From Streptosporangium sp. NBC_01756 (GTDB lineage: Bacteria; Actinomycetota; Actinomycetes; Streptosporangiales; Streptosporangiaceae): 64,000 nucleotides of DNA. A model generated the notes under the pieces. It had not been told where the DNA came from, did not search any database, and worked only from the letters and a program-made list of their open reading frames with translations. Each line of letters starts with the position of its first letter. Position 1 is the stretch's first letter. The translations under genes were made by a program, and so were the position numbers. Shown here piece by piece: positions 34,263-43,270 of the stretch. Where the stretch lies: the NCBI RefSeq assembly GCF_035917975.1, contig NZ_CP109130.1, positions 3,410,001 through 3,474,000 of the forward strand. Reading direction: 5' to 3'.

Positions 34263-35515
34263 TCGGGGAGGGAGAGCGGCTGCTCGCCGGAGCCGCGGTC
34301 GCCGACATCACGCCGCGGATCGGCGGCTCGCTCGCCGGTTACGCCGCCCGGGGCTCCGCGTCCACCGCGGTGCACGACCCGCTGCTGGCCACCGCCGTGG
34401 CGGTCTCCGACGGCGCGACCACGTCCGTCGTGATCTCCGCCGACCTCATCGCGCTCGACCCGGACACCACCCGGCGGATCGCCGGTGACCTGCACGAGCG
34501 CACCGGGATCCCGGCGGACCGGGTGGCCGTGGCGGTGACGCACACGCATGCGGGGCCCGCGGTGACCAGGGGCGGCATCGGCGGCGTCGCCGACCCGGGA
34601 TACGTCGAGGAGGCCTGCGCGCGGATCGTCGGCGCCGGCGCCGCCGCGCTCGACGCGCTGGCGCCTGCCGTACTCCGCCGTGGCTGCGGCACGCTCCACG
34701 GCGTCGCGCACAACCGGCGCGGCGGGACCCTCACCGACCCCGCGGTCCCCGTCGTACGGCTGGAGCGCGAGGACGGCGAGCCCATCGCCACCGTGTTCTC
34801 CCATGCCTGCCACCCGGTGACGCTCGGCCCTGACAACCTTCGGCTCACCGCGGACTGGCCCGGCTACGCGCGACGGCACCTGGAGTCCAGGATCGGCGGC
34901 GTGGCCGTGTTCCTCCAGGGCTGCTGCGGCCAGCTCAACACCGGGCACACCGCGCTCGACAGCCTGCGCGGCACCGGGCCGCGGCCGGACAGGACCTTCG
35001 AGGCCGCGGCACGGATCGGGACCCTGGTGGGCGAGGCCGCGCTCGGCGCCGGCACCGAACCGGTCGCGGGACCGGTGTCGGTGGCCGCCACGCGTGTCGA
35101 ACTGCCGCTCGGCGACCCTCTCACCCCCGGTGAGCTGCGCGCGATCGCGGACGAACCCGACGGGATGTGGACTGCGTGGGCGCTCGCCCAACTGGCCGAC
35201 CCCGGGCCGGCCGCGGTCGAGGTCCAGGTCGCCGTGCATCGGTGGGGCGGCGTGCCGCTGGTCTTCCTGCCCTGCGAGCCCTTCGTCGAGTTCGCCGTGG
35301 AACTGCGTGCCGCACTCGGCGATCCCGGGCTGCTGGTCGCCGGTTACACGGGCGGGGTGCCCGGCTACCTGCCCTATCCGGAGACGCACTACGACGCGGG
35401 CGGCTACGAGATCCGCGAGGCCCATCGGGCCTATGGGCTGCGTGCCGCGTTCACACCCGACGCCGGCCGGCTGGTCATGGCCGCCGCCAGGGCACTCGCC
35501 GGGGAGGCAGGATGA
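34253..35515 (+). CDS. neutral/alkaline ceramidase-like hydrolase domain protein
   Basis: 420 residues related to the N-terminal catalytic domain of neutral ceramidases: LAGAAVADITP, THTHAGPA (zinc-ligand region), HNRRGG, SHACHPVTLGPDNLRLTADWPG, and PCEPFVEFAVEL. No signal peptide is seen, so it is likely cytoplasmic, and it lacks the long C-terminal domain of true ceramidases. In sugar operons such proteins are often present, possibly as amidases for N-acylated sugars; that is inference. Its stop overlaps the nagA start. Confidence 0.82.
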   Translation: MAVIGEGERLLAGAAVADITPRIGGSLAGYAARGSASTAVHDPLLATAVAVSDGATTSVVISADLIALDPDTTRRIAGDLHERTGIPADRVAVAVTHTHAGPAVTRGGIGGVADPGYVEEACARIVGAGAAALDALAPAVLRRGCGTLHGVAHNRRGGTLTDPAVPVVRLEREDGEPIATVFSHACHPVTLGPDNLRLTADWPGYARRHLESRIGGVAVFLQGCCGQLNTGHTALDSLRGTGPRPDRTFEAAARIGTLVGEAALGAGTEPVAGPVSVAATRVELPLGDPLTPGELRAIADEPDGMWTAWALAQLADPGPAAVEVQVAVHRWGGVPLVFLPCEPFVEFAVELRAALGDPGLLVAGYTGGVPGYLPYPETHYDAGGYEIREAHRAYGLRAAFTPDAGRLVMAAARALAGEAG

Positions 35516-36636
35516 CGGTCGAAGGGCGGCTCGCGGACGGGCGGCCGGTCCGCGTCGAGCTGGACGGACCGCGGATCGCCGCGGTCACCGAGATCCGGGA
35601 CGCACCCGACGCGCTCATCCTCCCGGGCCTGGTGGACATCCAGGTCAACGGGTACGGCGGGGGCGACTTCAACGCGGACGACCTCTCGACCGGCGACGTG
35701 GTCGAGCTGGTACGCGAGCTGTGGAAGCGCGGCACCACGACGCTGTGCCCCACGGTCATCACGGCGCCGGAAGACAAGATCACCAGAAATCTGCGGGTGA
35801 TCGCGGCGGCGCGCGAAGCCGATCCGCTGGTCAGGCATGCCGTCCCCGCTCTGCACGTAGAGGGGCCCTACCTGGCGCCCGAGGACGGGCCGCGGGGCGC
35901 GCACGATGCCGATCACCTGCGCGATCCCGACATCGCCGAGTTCGGGCGCTGGCAGGAGGCGAGCGGCGGGCTGGTGAAGATCGTCACGTTGGCCCCCGAG
36001 CGGGCCGGCGCCGTCGACTACATCGCCGAACTCTCCCGCCGGAACGTCGTCGCGTCCATCGGGCACACCGCGGCGGCGCCCGCCGACATCGAGGCGGCCG
36101 TGCGGGCGGGGGCGCGGCTCTCCACCCACCTGGGCAACGGCGCGCACGCGGTGATCCGCAGGCATCCCAACTACATCTGGACGCAGCTCGCCGAGGACCG
36201 GCTCGCCGCGACGTTCATCGCGGACGGGCACCACCTGCCCGCCGACACGTTCACCGCGATGCTCCGGGCCAAGGGGACCGGCCGCGCGCTGCTGGTCAGC
36301 GACTCCGTCGCACTGGCCGGCTGCGCTCCGGGGGACTACACGACCCCGGTCGGCGGCCGGATCACGGTGCGCGAGGACGGCCGGGTGACGCTGCCCGGCG
36401 GTGAACTGCTCGCCGGTTCCGGAAGCTCGCTGATCGAGTGCCTCGCCTGGACGGTCACCCGTACCGAGGTCGAACTCGGCACCGCGGTGGGCCTGGCCGC
36501 GGCGAACCCGGCCCGGCTGCTCGGAACCGGTCGCGGCCGCATCGAGCCCGGCGCGCCCGCCGACCTGATCGTCACCACCCCCGACCTGTCCGTCCTGCAC
36601 ACCTTTGTGAACGGCGTACCCGTGCACAGCGCCTGA
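35512..36636 (+). CDS. nagA: N-acetylglucosamine-6-phosphate deacetylase
   Basis: 374 residues; ATG 35512 overlaps the previous TGA and has GGGAGG upstream. Amidohydrolase features: LPGLVDIQVNGYGGGDFN, HVEGPYLAPEDGPRGAHD, ASIGHTAAA, HLGNGAH, and LVSDSVALAGCAPG with the catalytic Asp. It removes acetate from GlcNAc-6-phosphate. Working with nagB on the opposite arm it feeds fructose-6-phosphate. Compared with typical NagA the HNFNAM motif reads HLGNGAH, so substrate preference may differ. Confidence 0.87.
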   Translation: MTVEGRLADGRPVRVELDGPRIAAVTEIRDAPDALILPGLVDIQVNGYGGGDFNADDLSTGDVVELVRELWKRGTTTLCPTVITAPEDKITRNLRVIAAAREADPLVRHAVPALHVEGPYLAPEDGPRGAHDADHLRDPDIAEFGRWQEASGGLVKIVTLAPERAGAVDYIAELSRRNVVASIGHTAAAPADIEAAVRAGARLSTHLGNGAHAVIRRHPNYIWTQLAEDRLAATFIADGHHLPADTFTAMLRAKGTGRALLVSDSVALAGCAPGDYTTPVGGRITVREDGRVTLPGGELLAGSGSSLIECLAWTVTRTEVELGTAVGLAAANPARLLGTGRGRIEPGAPADLIVTTPDLSVLHTFVNGVPVHSA

Positions 36637-36672
36637 CCTGCACCGCTCCCCACCCCCGACTTGGGAGATCTC

Positions 36673-38169
36673 ATGGGTTTTCTCGACTGGCTAGTGATCT
36701 GCGGCTACTTCGTGGTGATGCTCGCGATCGGCGTCTGGGCGAAGTCCCGCATCCACGACGCCAAGGACTTCTTCACCGCCGGAGGCAAGATGCCCTGGTG
36801 GCTGTCCGGTATCTCCCACCACATGTCGGGTTACAGCTCAGCGGTCTTCGTCGGCTACGCGGCCATCGCCTACACCGCCGGTTTCACCCTGTACGTCTGG
36901 TGGGCGATCGGCATCACGTTCGCGATGCTGGTCGGGTCGTTCCTGTTCGCGCCGCGCTGGCCCCGGCTGCGGCAGCGGCTCGGGATCATCTCGCCGCTGG
37001 AGTATCTCGCGACCCGCTACAACGTGCCGGCGCAGCAGGTGCTCGCGTGGAGCGGCACCGCGCTCAAGGTCTTCGACGTGGGCGCCAAGTGGGCGGCGAC
37101 CGCGCTGCTGCTCCAGGTGTTCGCGGGCGTGCCGATCGCCTGGGGCGTACTGCTCACCGGAGGGGTCACGCTGATCTACTCGACGATCGGCGGGCTGTGG
37201 GCTGACGCGCTCACCGACCTCGGCCAGTTCATCATCCAGCTCGTCGCGGGGATCACGCTGTTCGTCGCGGTGCTCGCCAAGCTCGGTGGCGTTTCCGGGA
37301 TCTGGACGCTGTGGGACCGGCTTCCCGAAGGACACGGCCAGCCGTTCAACGACAAGTACACCGTGGGCTTCATCATGGTCTACCTGCTGATCAACACGCT
37401 CTCCTACAACGGCGGGACCTGGAACCTCGCCCAGCGTTTCATCGCGGCGCCGACCGGGGACTCGGCCAGGCGCGCCGCGCTGTTCTCCGCGAGCCTCTAC
37501 CTCTTCTGGCCGCTCGTGCTGTTCTTCCCGATGTGGGCCGCGCCGGTCCTGCTCCCCAACCTGGCCGAGCCCGACCAGTCCTACGCGCTGCTGACCCAGC
37601 AGCTGCTGCCCAGCGGGCTCATCGGCCTCGTGCTCGCCGGGATGTTCGCACACACGATGGCGATGACGTCCTCCGACGCCAACGCGATCTCCTCGGTGGT
37701 GATCAGGGACATCATCCCCGCGGTGTGGAAGCGGGCCCACCAGCTGTCGTCCACGTCCGAACTGCTGGCCGGCCGGGTCTCCACCTCCCTGTTCATCGCG
37801 CTGTCGATGGGCATCGCGCTCAGCGTGGACAGCTTCGGCGGCGTGCTGGGCCTGCTGATCCTCTGGTTCGGCGCGCTGGTCGGCCCGATCGCCATCCCGA
37901 TGCTGCTCGGCATGCTGCCGATGTTCCGCCGCTGCGGTCCCGCGGCCGCGATCGGATCCTGGGCGACCGGGCTGGTGGTCTTCGCGCTCCTGAAGTACGT
38001 CTTTCCCGGTCAGAGCCAGACCGTGGAGGTGGCCGCCCCGGTCCTGTCCGCGCTGGTGGTGTTCGTGCTCGTCGGCCTCGTCGCTCCGGTACGCAACGCC
38101 GAGGCCGACGCGCTGATCGACTCGCTGAACACCGAGCAGCCCGAGGCCGCGCAGACAGGGAACGGTTGA
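36673..38169 (+). CDS. sodium:solute symporter (SSS family)
   Basis: 498 residues, about thirteen membrane helices; ATG 36673 follows GGGAG. The N-terminal FFTAGGKMPWWLSGISHHMSG and the sodium-site helices (GYSSAVFVGY, MAMTSSDANAISSVVIRD) place it in the SSS/SGLT family, which includes sialic acid, galactose and amino-sugar importers. It is the last gene of the rightward arm and probably supplies the sugar that induces the regulon. A short weak hairpin (38170-38187) follows the stop. Confidence 0.9.
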   Translation: MGFLDWLVICGYFVVMLAIGVWAKSRIHDAKDFFTAGGKMPWWLSGISHHMSGYSSAVFVGYAAIAYTAGFTLYVWWAIGITFAMLVGSFLFAPRWPRLRQRLGIISPLEYLATRYNVPAQQVLAWSGTALKVFDVGAKWAATALLLQVFAGVPIAWGVLLTGGVTLIYSTIGGLWADALTDLGQFIIQLVAGITLFVAVLAKLGGVSGIWTLWDRLPEGHGQPFNDKYTVGFIMVYLLINTLSYNGGTWNLAQRFIAAPTGDSARRAALFSASLYLFWPLVLFFPMWAAPVLLPNLAEPDQSYALLTQQLLPSGLIGLVLAGMFAHTMAMTSSDANAISSVVIRDIIPAVWKRAHQLSSTSELLAGRVSTSLFIALSMGIALSVDSFGGVLGLLILWFGALVGPIAIPMLLGMLPMFRRCGPAAAIGSWATGLVVFALLKYVFPGQSQTVEVAAPVLSALVVFVLVGLVAPVRNAEADALIDSLNTEQPEAAQTGNG

Positions 38170-38226
38170 TCCCCGGCTGCGCGGGGACGACCACGACCGG
38201 ACCGGGAACACCGACGGGAGAGTCGC

Positions 38227-39633
38227 TCAGGCTTTCTGGCGGCCGGCCCACTGGGACAGGGCGGCGGTCAGGGACCCGGCGTCCGAACCCGCCCAGCAGA
38301 CGTAGCCGTCGGGGCGCACCAGCACAGCCTCGACGCCGAGTTCGCGCGCGGTCCCGACGTAGCCGACCCGGTCCGACCATGGGGCGACGGCCGTACGCAG
38401 GCGATCTGTGGCGGCGAGCAGCACCGCACGGCCGGCTCGCAGATCAAGGCCGGGCATAAGCCCGCCGACCAGCGGATGCGGCTCTCCCGGCAGGGGGTGG
38501 CGGATGTCCAGCCCCGAGATCATGCCCGCGACGACCTTGTTGGCCTCCGGCACCCGCAGCAGTTCCTCGACGATGCCGCGCAGCGCCAGATTCTCCTCGT
38601 CGGGTACGAGCAGCACCGCCTGGGCGCGGGTGTTGGCCAGCACCCGCGCCGCCACGGGGTGCCGCTCGACATGGTAGGTGTCCAGCAGCCCGTCCGCCGC
38701 CCAGCCGTTGACCTCGGCGGCCAGCTTCCAGCCCAGGTTGAAGGCATCCTGGAGGCCGAGATTGAGCCCCTGACCGCCCATCGGCGAGTGGATGTGCGCG
38801 GCGTCTCCGGCGAGCAGCACCCGCCCGTGCCGGTAGTGCGTGACCTGCCGCGAGGCGTCGGTGAAACGTGAGGCCCACCGGATCCCGGTGAGGCTCACCT
38901 CCGGTCCGAACGAGGCGGCCAGTGCCCTGCCCACCTCCTCGGGGGTGATCGGCGCGTCCCTGGGCAGGCCCTGCTGCTCGGGGCCGTAGAAGAGAAAGCG
39001 GTGCAAGCCGTTACCGAGCGGCGCCAGGTAACCCTTGCCGGTGGCGGAGGGGGTCATGTCGGGCAGGCTCCACGACGTGGTGGCGGACCCGGTGAGGGTC
39101 AGATCCGCCACTGCCATACGCAACCGCCCGTCCAGGCCGGGGAACCCGATCCCCGACAGCTCGCGCACCGCGCTCCGCGCTCCGTCGCCGCCCACGAGGT
39201 AGCGGCCGTGCAGCCGTAGCGGACCGGCGGTGGCGCTGACGCCGTCGCCGTCCTGGGTGAGTGCGGTCAGTTCGAGCCCGCGCAGCACCTTGACCCCCAG
39301 CTCCGCGGCCCTGGCTTCGAGTAGCGCCTCAACCCGTGTCTGCGGGATGCCGACCATGTACGGATGCCGGGTGTCCCAGGCGCCGAAGTCCAGTCGCAGC
39401 CCGGCGAAGTGGCCGCCGGCCACTAGCTGGACCGCCTGGTCCATGAGCGGATCGAGCAGGCCGCGCAGCTCCAGCACCTCGGCCGTGCGCGGCTGCAGGC
39501 CGAGCGCCTTGGACTGGCCGCTGCGCGAGGGCAGCCGCTCCATCACGACCGCGGACACCCCGGCCAGGCCGAGCTCGGTGGCGAGCATGAGGCCGGTGGG
39601 ACCGGCTCCGACAATGATCACATCGACGTTCAT
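38227..39633 (-). CDS. FAD-dependent aromatic monooxygenase (Rox-like)
   Basis: 468 residues of the PHBH-type flavoprotein family: VIIVGAGPTGLMLATELGLAG at the N-terminus, the DG-type motif in VGGDGARSAVRE, and VLLAGDAAHIHSPMGGQGLN for FAD binding. Size and sequence resemble rifampicin monooxygenases (Rox) and polyketide hydroxylases. NADPH-driven hydroxylation of an aromatic drug or metabolite is likely. It is divergent from an HxlR regulator only 47 bp away. Confidence 0.87.
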   Translation of the reverse strand: MNVDVIIVGAGPTGLMLATELGLAGVSAVVMERLPSRSGQSKALGLQPRTAEVLELRGLLDPLMDQAVQLVAGGHFAGLRLDFGAWDTRHPYMVGIPQTRVEALLEARAAELGVKVLRGLELTALTQDGDGVSATAGPLRLHGRYLVGGDGARSAVRELSGIGFPGLDGRLRMAVADLTLTGSATTSWSLPDMTPSATGKGYLAPLGNGLHRFLFYGPEQQGLPRDAPITPEEVGRALAASFGPEVSLTGIRWASRFTDASRQVTHYRHGRVLLAGDAAHIHSPMGGQGLNLGLQDAFNLGWKLAAEVNGWAADGLLDTYHVERHPVAARVLANTRAQAVLLVPDEENLALRGIVEELLRVPEANKVVAGMISGLDIRHPLPGEPHPLVGGLMPGLDLRAGRAVLLAATDRLRTAVAPWSDRVGYVGTARELGVEAVLVRPDGYVCWAGSDAGSLTAALSQWAGRQKA

Positions 39634-39680
39634 GCCGGGACGGTAACTCGCCCGGTATCCCTTACTGCAACGATAGGAAC

Positions 39681-40019
39681 GTGACGCAGCCGCTGGATTC
39701 CGAGATGTTCGCGCACTGTGCGCCGATCCGGCCGCCGATCAGGATCGGCGGCAAGTGGACGGCGAAGATCGTGGTCTGTCTGACGGACGCCCCGCGGAGG
39801 TTCTCCGAGCTGGAGGCCGTCCTGCCGGGCATCACGCCCAAGGTGCTCACCGAGTCGCTGCGCGCGATGGAACGCGACGGCCTGGTCACCCGCACCGCCT
39901 TCGACGAGCATCCGCCGCGGGTCGAGTACGCGCTGACCCCGCTCGGCCGCACCCTGCTCAGGCCCATCGCGGTCGCCTGCCGATGGACCAGGATGTTCAT
40001 CCGCGAGCGGCGACCGTGA
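39681..40019 (+). CDS. HxlR-family regulator beside the monooxygenase
   Basis: 112 residues from GTG 39681. A compact HxlR winged helix: IGGKWTAKIVVCLTDAPRRF, LPGITPKVLTESLRAMERDG and PPRVEYALTPLG. It lies head to head with the Rox-like monooxygenase gene, which it probably regulates. Its 3' end overlaps the convergent oxidoreductase gene by 23 bp. The Cys residues at 13 and ~34 could serve redox sensing. Confidence 0.87.
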   Translation: MTQPLDSEMFAHCAPIRPPIRIGGKWTAKIVVCLTDAPRRFSELEAVLPGITPKVLTESLRAMERDGLVTRTAFDEHPPRVEYALTPLGRTLLRPIAVACRWTRMFIRERRP

Positions 40020-40992
40020 TGACGACCTTCGCGCGCGCGTGCTCTCCTTCGAGGTACCGGATCGCGTCGGGCACCTCCCGCAACGGGTAGGTCCGGTCGA
40101 TGACCGGGGTGATCTTTCCGGCTTCGGCGAGGTCGCTGAGCGCCACCAGGTTCTCCCTGCCCGGCTTCGCGTCGAGGGTGAGCAGTCGGTAGCGGACGAA
40201 GCGGGACACCAGTTGCCCCCTCATGATGAGACCGGCCGGCCCGATGAGGCTGCCGCCCTCGAACACGCCGCCACCGGACAGGATGAGCGTCCCCGTGGGG
40301 GTCAGGGCCCGCCGGTGGTCGGCCAGCGAACGGTTGCCCACCAGGTCGAACACGACGTCGTAGCGCCGGCCGTCGCGGGTGAAGTCGTCGCGGGTGTAGT
40401 CGATGACGTGGTCCGCGCCGAGCGAGCGGACCAGGTCCACGTTTCTCGTGCTGCACACGCCGGTCACCTCCGCGCCGAACGATTTGGCGAGCTGCACGGT
40501 GAACGTTCCCACGCCGCCGGAGGCACCGTTGACCAGGATCCGCTGTCCCGGCTGCGTCCGCGCCTGGTCGCGCAGGCCCATGAGGGCGGTGATGCCCGCC
40601 AGCGGCATCGCGGCCGCCTGCTCCATCGTCAGGTTGACCGGCTTCGACGCCACCATGTCATCGGGGACACACACATACTCGGCGAATGCTCCGTTGGCGT
40701 GGCCGAGATCGCCGTAGACCTCGTCACCGGGACGGAACCGTTTCACCTGTGCGCCGACCGCTTCCACCCGGCCGGCGAAGTCCCTGCCCCGGATCCTCGC
40801 CTTGGGCCGGCCGAGCCCGAACGTCATGCGCGACATGCGCGGGTCGCCCCGCATCACGTGCCAGTCGTACGCGTTGAGTGCGGCCGCGTGGACCCGCACC
40901 AACACCTCGTTGTCGGCGGCCACCGGCGTGTCCACCTCCCTGAGCTCCAGTACGTCGGGCGGGCCGTACCGGTCCTGGACGATCGCCTTCAT
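39997..40992 (-). CDS. zinc-independent quinone oxidoreductase-like MDR protein
   Basis: 331 residues from ATG 40992. Medium-chain reductase with a GroES-like N-terminus (ALNAYDWHVMRGDP, GRDFAGRVEAVG) and the NADPH site VNGASGGVGTFTVQLAKSFG. The zinc ligands of alcohol dehydrogenases are absent, as in quinone oxidoreductases and enoyl reductases. Divergent from a TetR gene with two strong palindromes between them, so it is probably induced by the quinone or electrophile sensed by that regulator. Confidence 0.9.
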   Translation of the reverse strand: MKAIVQDRYGPPDVLELREVDTPVAADNEVLVRVHAAALNAYDWHVMRGDPRMSRMTFGLGRPKARIRGRDFAGRVEAVGAQVKRFRPGDEVYGDLGHANGAFAEYVCVPDDMVASKPVNLTMEQAAAMPLAGITALMGLRDQARTQPGQRILVNGASGGVGTFTVQLAKSFGAEVTGVCSTRNVDLVRSLGADHVIDYTRDDFTRDGRRYDVVFDLVGNRSLADHRRALTPTGTLILSGGGVFEGGSLIGPAGLIMRGQLVSRFVRYRLLTLDAKPGRENLVALSDLAEAGKITPVIDRTYPLREVPDAIRYLEGEHARAKVVITVAARG

Positions 40993-41022
40993 CGGGTCTC
41001 CTCTGCGTGATTCCCCCGACCT

Positions 41023-41041
41023 AGGTGTACGGCGTACACCT
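41023..41041. promoter_or_regulatory. TetR operator 1
   Basis: AGGTGTACGGCGTACACCT is a perfect 9+1+9 palindrome, 31 bp upstream of the oxidoreductase start. With the near-identical copy at 41057 it is a strong candidate operator for the adjacent TetR protein. Confidence 0.85.
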
Positions 41042-41056
41042 TCTAGGAAGAACGGT

Positions 41057-41075
41057 AGGTGTACGTCGTACACCT
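41057..41075. promoter_or_regulatory. TetR operator 2
   Basis: AGGTGTACGTCGTACACCT differs from operator 1 only at its central base. The centres are 34 bp apart, a little over three helical turns, so two dimers could bind on the same face and shut both divergent promoters. Confidence 0.85.
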
Positions 41076-41120
41076 GTCAAGGGCGATATCGTTCAACGAC
41101 TGTTCGAAGGGAGGCGGTCG

Positions 41121-41855
41121 ATGGTGACGGACCAGACGGAAACTCTGCGTCGAGTCCCCCTGAGCAGGGATCGGGTGCTGCGCGCCGCCGTCGCACTCGC
41201 CGACGGCACCGGTATCGAGTCGCTCAGCATGCGCAATCTCGCCCAGGAGTTGGGCGTCGTGCCGATGGCCCTCTACAAGCATGTGGCCAACAAGGAAGAG
41301 CTCCTGGACGGCATGGTCGACGTCGTCGTCGGCGAGATCGGCCCCCCGGTCCTCGGCACCGACTGGAAGAGCGCGGTGCGGCAGCGGATCCTCTCGGCGC
41401 GGCAGGCGCTCCTGGGTCATCCCTGGGCGTCTCGAGTGATCGAGTCGCGAACCACCCCCACGCCGGTGATGCTGGCGTACCTGGACTCGCTGATCGGCAT
41501 GTTCCGGACCGGTGGCCTCTCCGCCGATCTCACCCATCATGTGATGCACGCCATGGGCAGCCGGGTGCTGGGGTTCACCCAGGAGATGTTCGACGACTCC
41601 CCGAGCGACGACCCCTCCCAGAGCGTCGACCCGGACGCGCAGGCGGCCATGTTCCGCGAGATGGCGACGAAGTATCCCTACGTCACGGAGATGGCCATGG
41701 CCGCGGCCCACGAGGACGAGTCGATCGTGGGGCAGGGGTGCGACGATCAGTTCGAGTTCGAGTTCGCGCTGGATCTCCTCCTGGACGGATTCGAAAGACT
41801 CCAGCAGCAGGGCTGGACGTCCGCAGACCGGTCCCGGGGTGACGGCGGCGCGTGA
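41121..41855 (+). CDS. TetR-family regulator (TetR_C_1 type)
   Basis: 244 residues from ATG 41121, with GGGAGG six bases upstream; the longer frame from 41025 would run through the operators. The DNA-binding region includes DRVLRAAVALADGTGIESLS and LGVVPMALYKHVANKEELLD, and the C-terminus is of the longer TetR class-C type. It probably represses itself and the divergent oxidoreductase via the two palindromes. Confidence 0.92.
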   Translation: MVTDQTETLRRVPLSRDRVLRAAVALADGTGIESLSMRNLAQELGVVPMALYKHVANKEELLDGMVDVVVGEIGPPVLGTDWKSAVRQRILSARQALLGHPWASRVIESRTTPTPVMLAYLDSLIGMFRTGGLSADLTHHVMHAMGSRVLGFTQEMFDDSPSDDPSQSVDPDAQAAMFREMATKYPYVTEMAMAAAHEDESIVGQGCDDQFEFEFALDLLLDGFERLQQQGWTSADRSRGDGGA

Positions 41856-41906
41856 CCGTCGCGATCGACCGGCGCACGGGTCTGGCGAGCCTTCGGCTGT
41901 TCGGTC

Positions 41907-43004
41907 TCAGTCGCGCGTGCTCTCGTCGCTCGGCTCGTTCAGCGGGGTCAGCGCGGCCGACGCCGCGTCGTGGTCCATCCCGGTCGCCTCAAGCAGATCG
42001 ACGGCGATGGAGCGCAGCTGCGCGATGATGACGTTCGCGGAGAAGCCCAGGTTCTTGGGCCGCTCCCGTGCGGCGACGGCGAGCAGCGCCTGCCTGGCCA
42101 GCATCGGTTCGCGCCCGGCCCCCAGTTCGAGCTGGAGCAGCAGCGCCGCCTCCGAGACCTCGCGCAGCAACTCGGCCAGCGCGGCCGGGGGCGGGCTGGC
42201 CTCACCCAGCGCCGCGAGTGTACGGCGGACCAGCACCCGTGCGTTGCGCAGCGCCAGGTCCACCGGCACGGCGGCGGTCTCGTACCTGGTCAGTCTGGCC
42301 CGGTGATGCCAGCGCAGCGGCGAGATCATGATGATCTCCTTGCTGTTCTCCAGCGCCGCCTCGAACTCCTCGACCGCCGTCTGGGTCCTGCGTCCGCCCT
42401 CCAGTGCCTCGGCGGCCAGGTCCATATCGCCCTTCTCGATCGCCTCCGCCGCCTGCTCCAGCACGGTGGAGAAGGCGTCGAGCACACCGGACAGATGCTT
42501 GCCCGCGATGGTGAGCGGGCTGGCCGGCAGCAACGCGACCGCGGCGATGCCGATGACGCCGCCGGTGAGCGCGTCGGCCATCCGGTCCAGCCCGCCGACG
42601 TCCTCGCCCGGCACCAGCATGGCGACCAGCACCGCGGACGACCCGACCTGCGACACGAACAGCTCCCCGCTGTTCAGCAGCCCCGCGACGGACATGGCCA
42701 GCGCGATCACCAGCGCCATCTGCCAGGGACCCGAGCCGATCCAGGACACCAGCAGATCGCCGATGCCCACACCCAGGCTGACGCCGACCACCAGCTCGGC
42801 CACCCTGCGCAGCCGCCGCCCGGCCCCCACACCCACGCAGGTCATCACGGAGATGGGCGCGAAGAGGGGGTGGGCGTGGCCGAGCAGATGAACGGCGACG
42901 ATCCAGGCCAGCGCGGCGCCCACGGCGCACTGCGCGATCGAGGGCACAATCGGGCCGAACGTGCCCAGCCGTTTCCTAACTTGATCACTGAGCCACGTTC
43001 GCAC
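41907..43004 (-). CDS. FUSC/aromatic-acid-exporter-like membrane protein
   Basis: 365 residues. The N-terminal ~170 residues hold five or six membrane helices, including IAQCAVGAALAWIVAVHLLG and APISVMTCVGVGAGRRLRRV, a pattern of the FUSC/ArAE family (fusaric acid or aromatic acid export). The C-terminal half is a soluble helical domain with likely coiled coil at about 185-230. Function as an exporter is inferred. It stands alone, convergent with the TetR gene. Confidence 0.75.
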   Translation of the reverse strand: MRTWLSDQVRKRLGTFGPIVPSIAQCAVGAALAWIVAVHLLGHAHPLFAPISVMTCVGVGAGRRLRRVAELVVGVSLGVGIGDLLVSWIGSGPWQMALVIALAMSVAGLLNSGELFVSQVGSSAVLVAMLVPGEDVGGLDRMADALTGGVIGIAAVALLPASPLTIAGKHLSGVLDAFSTVLEQAAEAIEKGDMDLAAEALEGGRRTQTAVEEFEAALENSKEIIMISPLRWHHRARLTRYETAAVPVDLALRNARVLVRRTLAALGEASPPPAALAELLREVSEAALLLQLELGAGREPMLARQALLAVAARERPKNLGFSANVIIAQLRSIAVDLLEATGMDHDAASAALTPLNEPSDESTRD

Positions 43005-43082
43005 CCCTCTACCCTGGCGGATCTTTATGACATTGGGATCACATTTGCCCTGAATTCTTCTAATTCGGCCTATTCAGCGAAG

Positions 43083-43270
43083 GCCACCGAGATCCGCACC
43101 GACGCCGGGGCCGTGGCCGTGGCCAGCGCGCGGGCACTCGTCGCAGCACCGCATCGCACCGGTGGCCAGGCCCAGTACATCGACCGCCTGGCCCTGCCCC
43201 CACAGGCCGGCGCGCTCGACGAACTGTGCGCGTGGGCATTGCACCACCGCGACGAACCGCTCACCGTCCT
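43083..43270 (+). pseudogene. internal relic of a GlxA-type AraC regulator
   Basis: The frame reads AVASARALVAAPHRTGGQAQ and LDELCAWALHHRDEPLTVL, matching the linker region of the intact GlxA-type regulator at 5561-6508 (VANVVARRLVVPPHRAGGQA). Both the DJ-1-like domain and the helix-turn-helix are missing. It is truncated exactly where the convergent ABM gene ends. Confidence 0.75.

Noticed and set aside
38170..38187. TCCCCG/CGGGGA hairpin after the symporter gene
   Set aside because: Only a 6-bp stem with no T-run; too weak to call a terminator, though it is in the right place.
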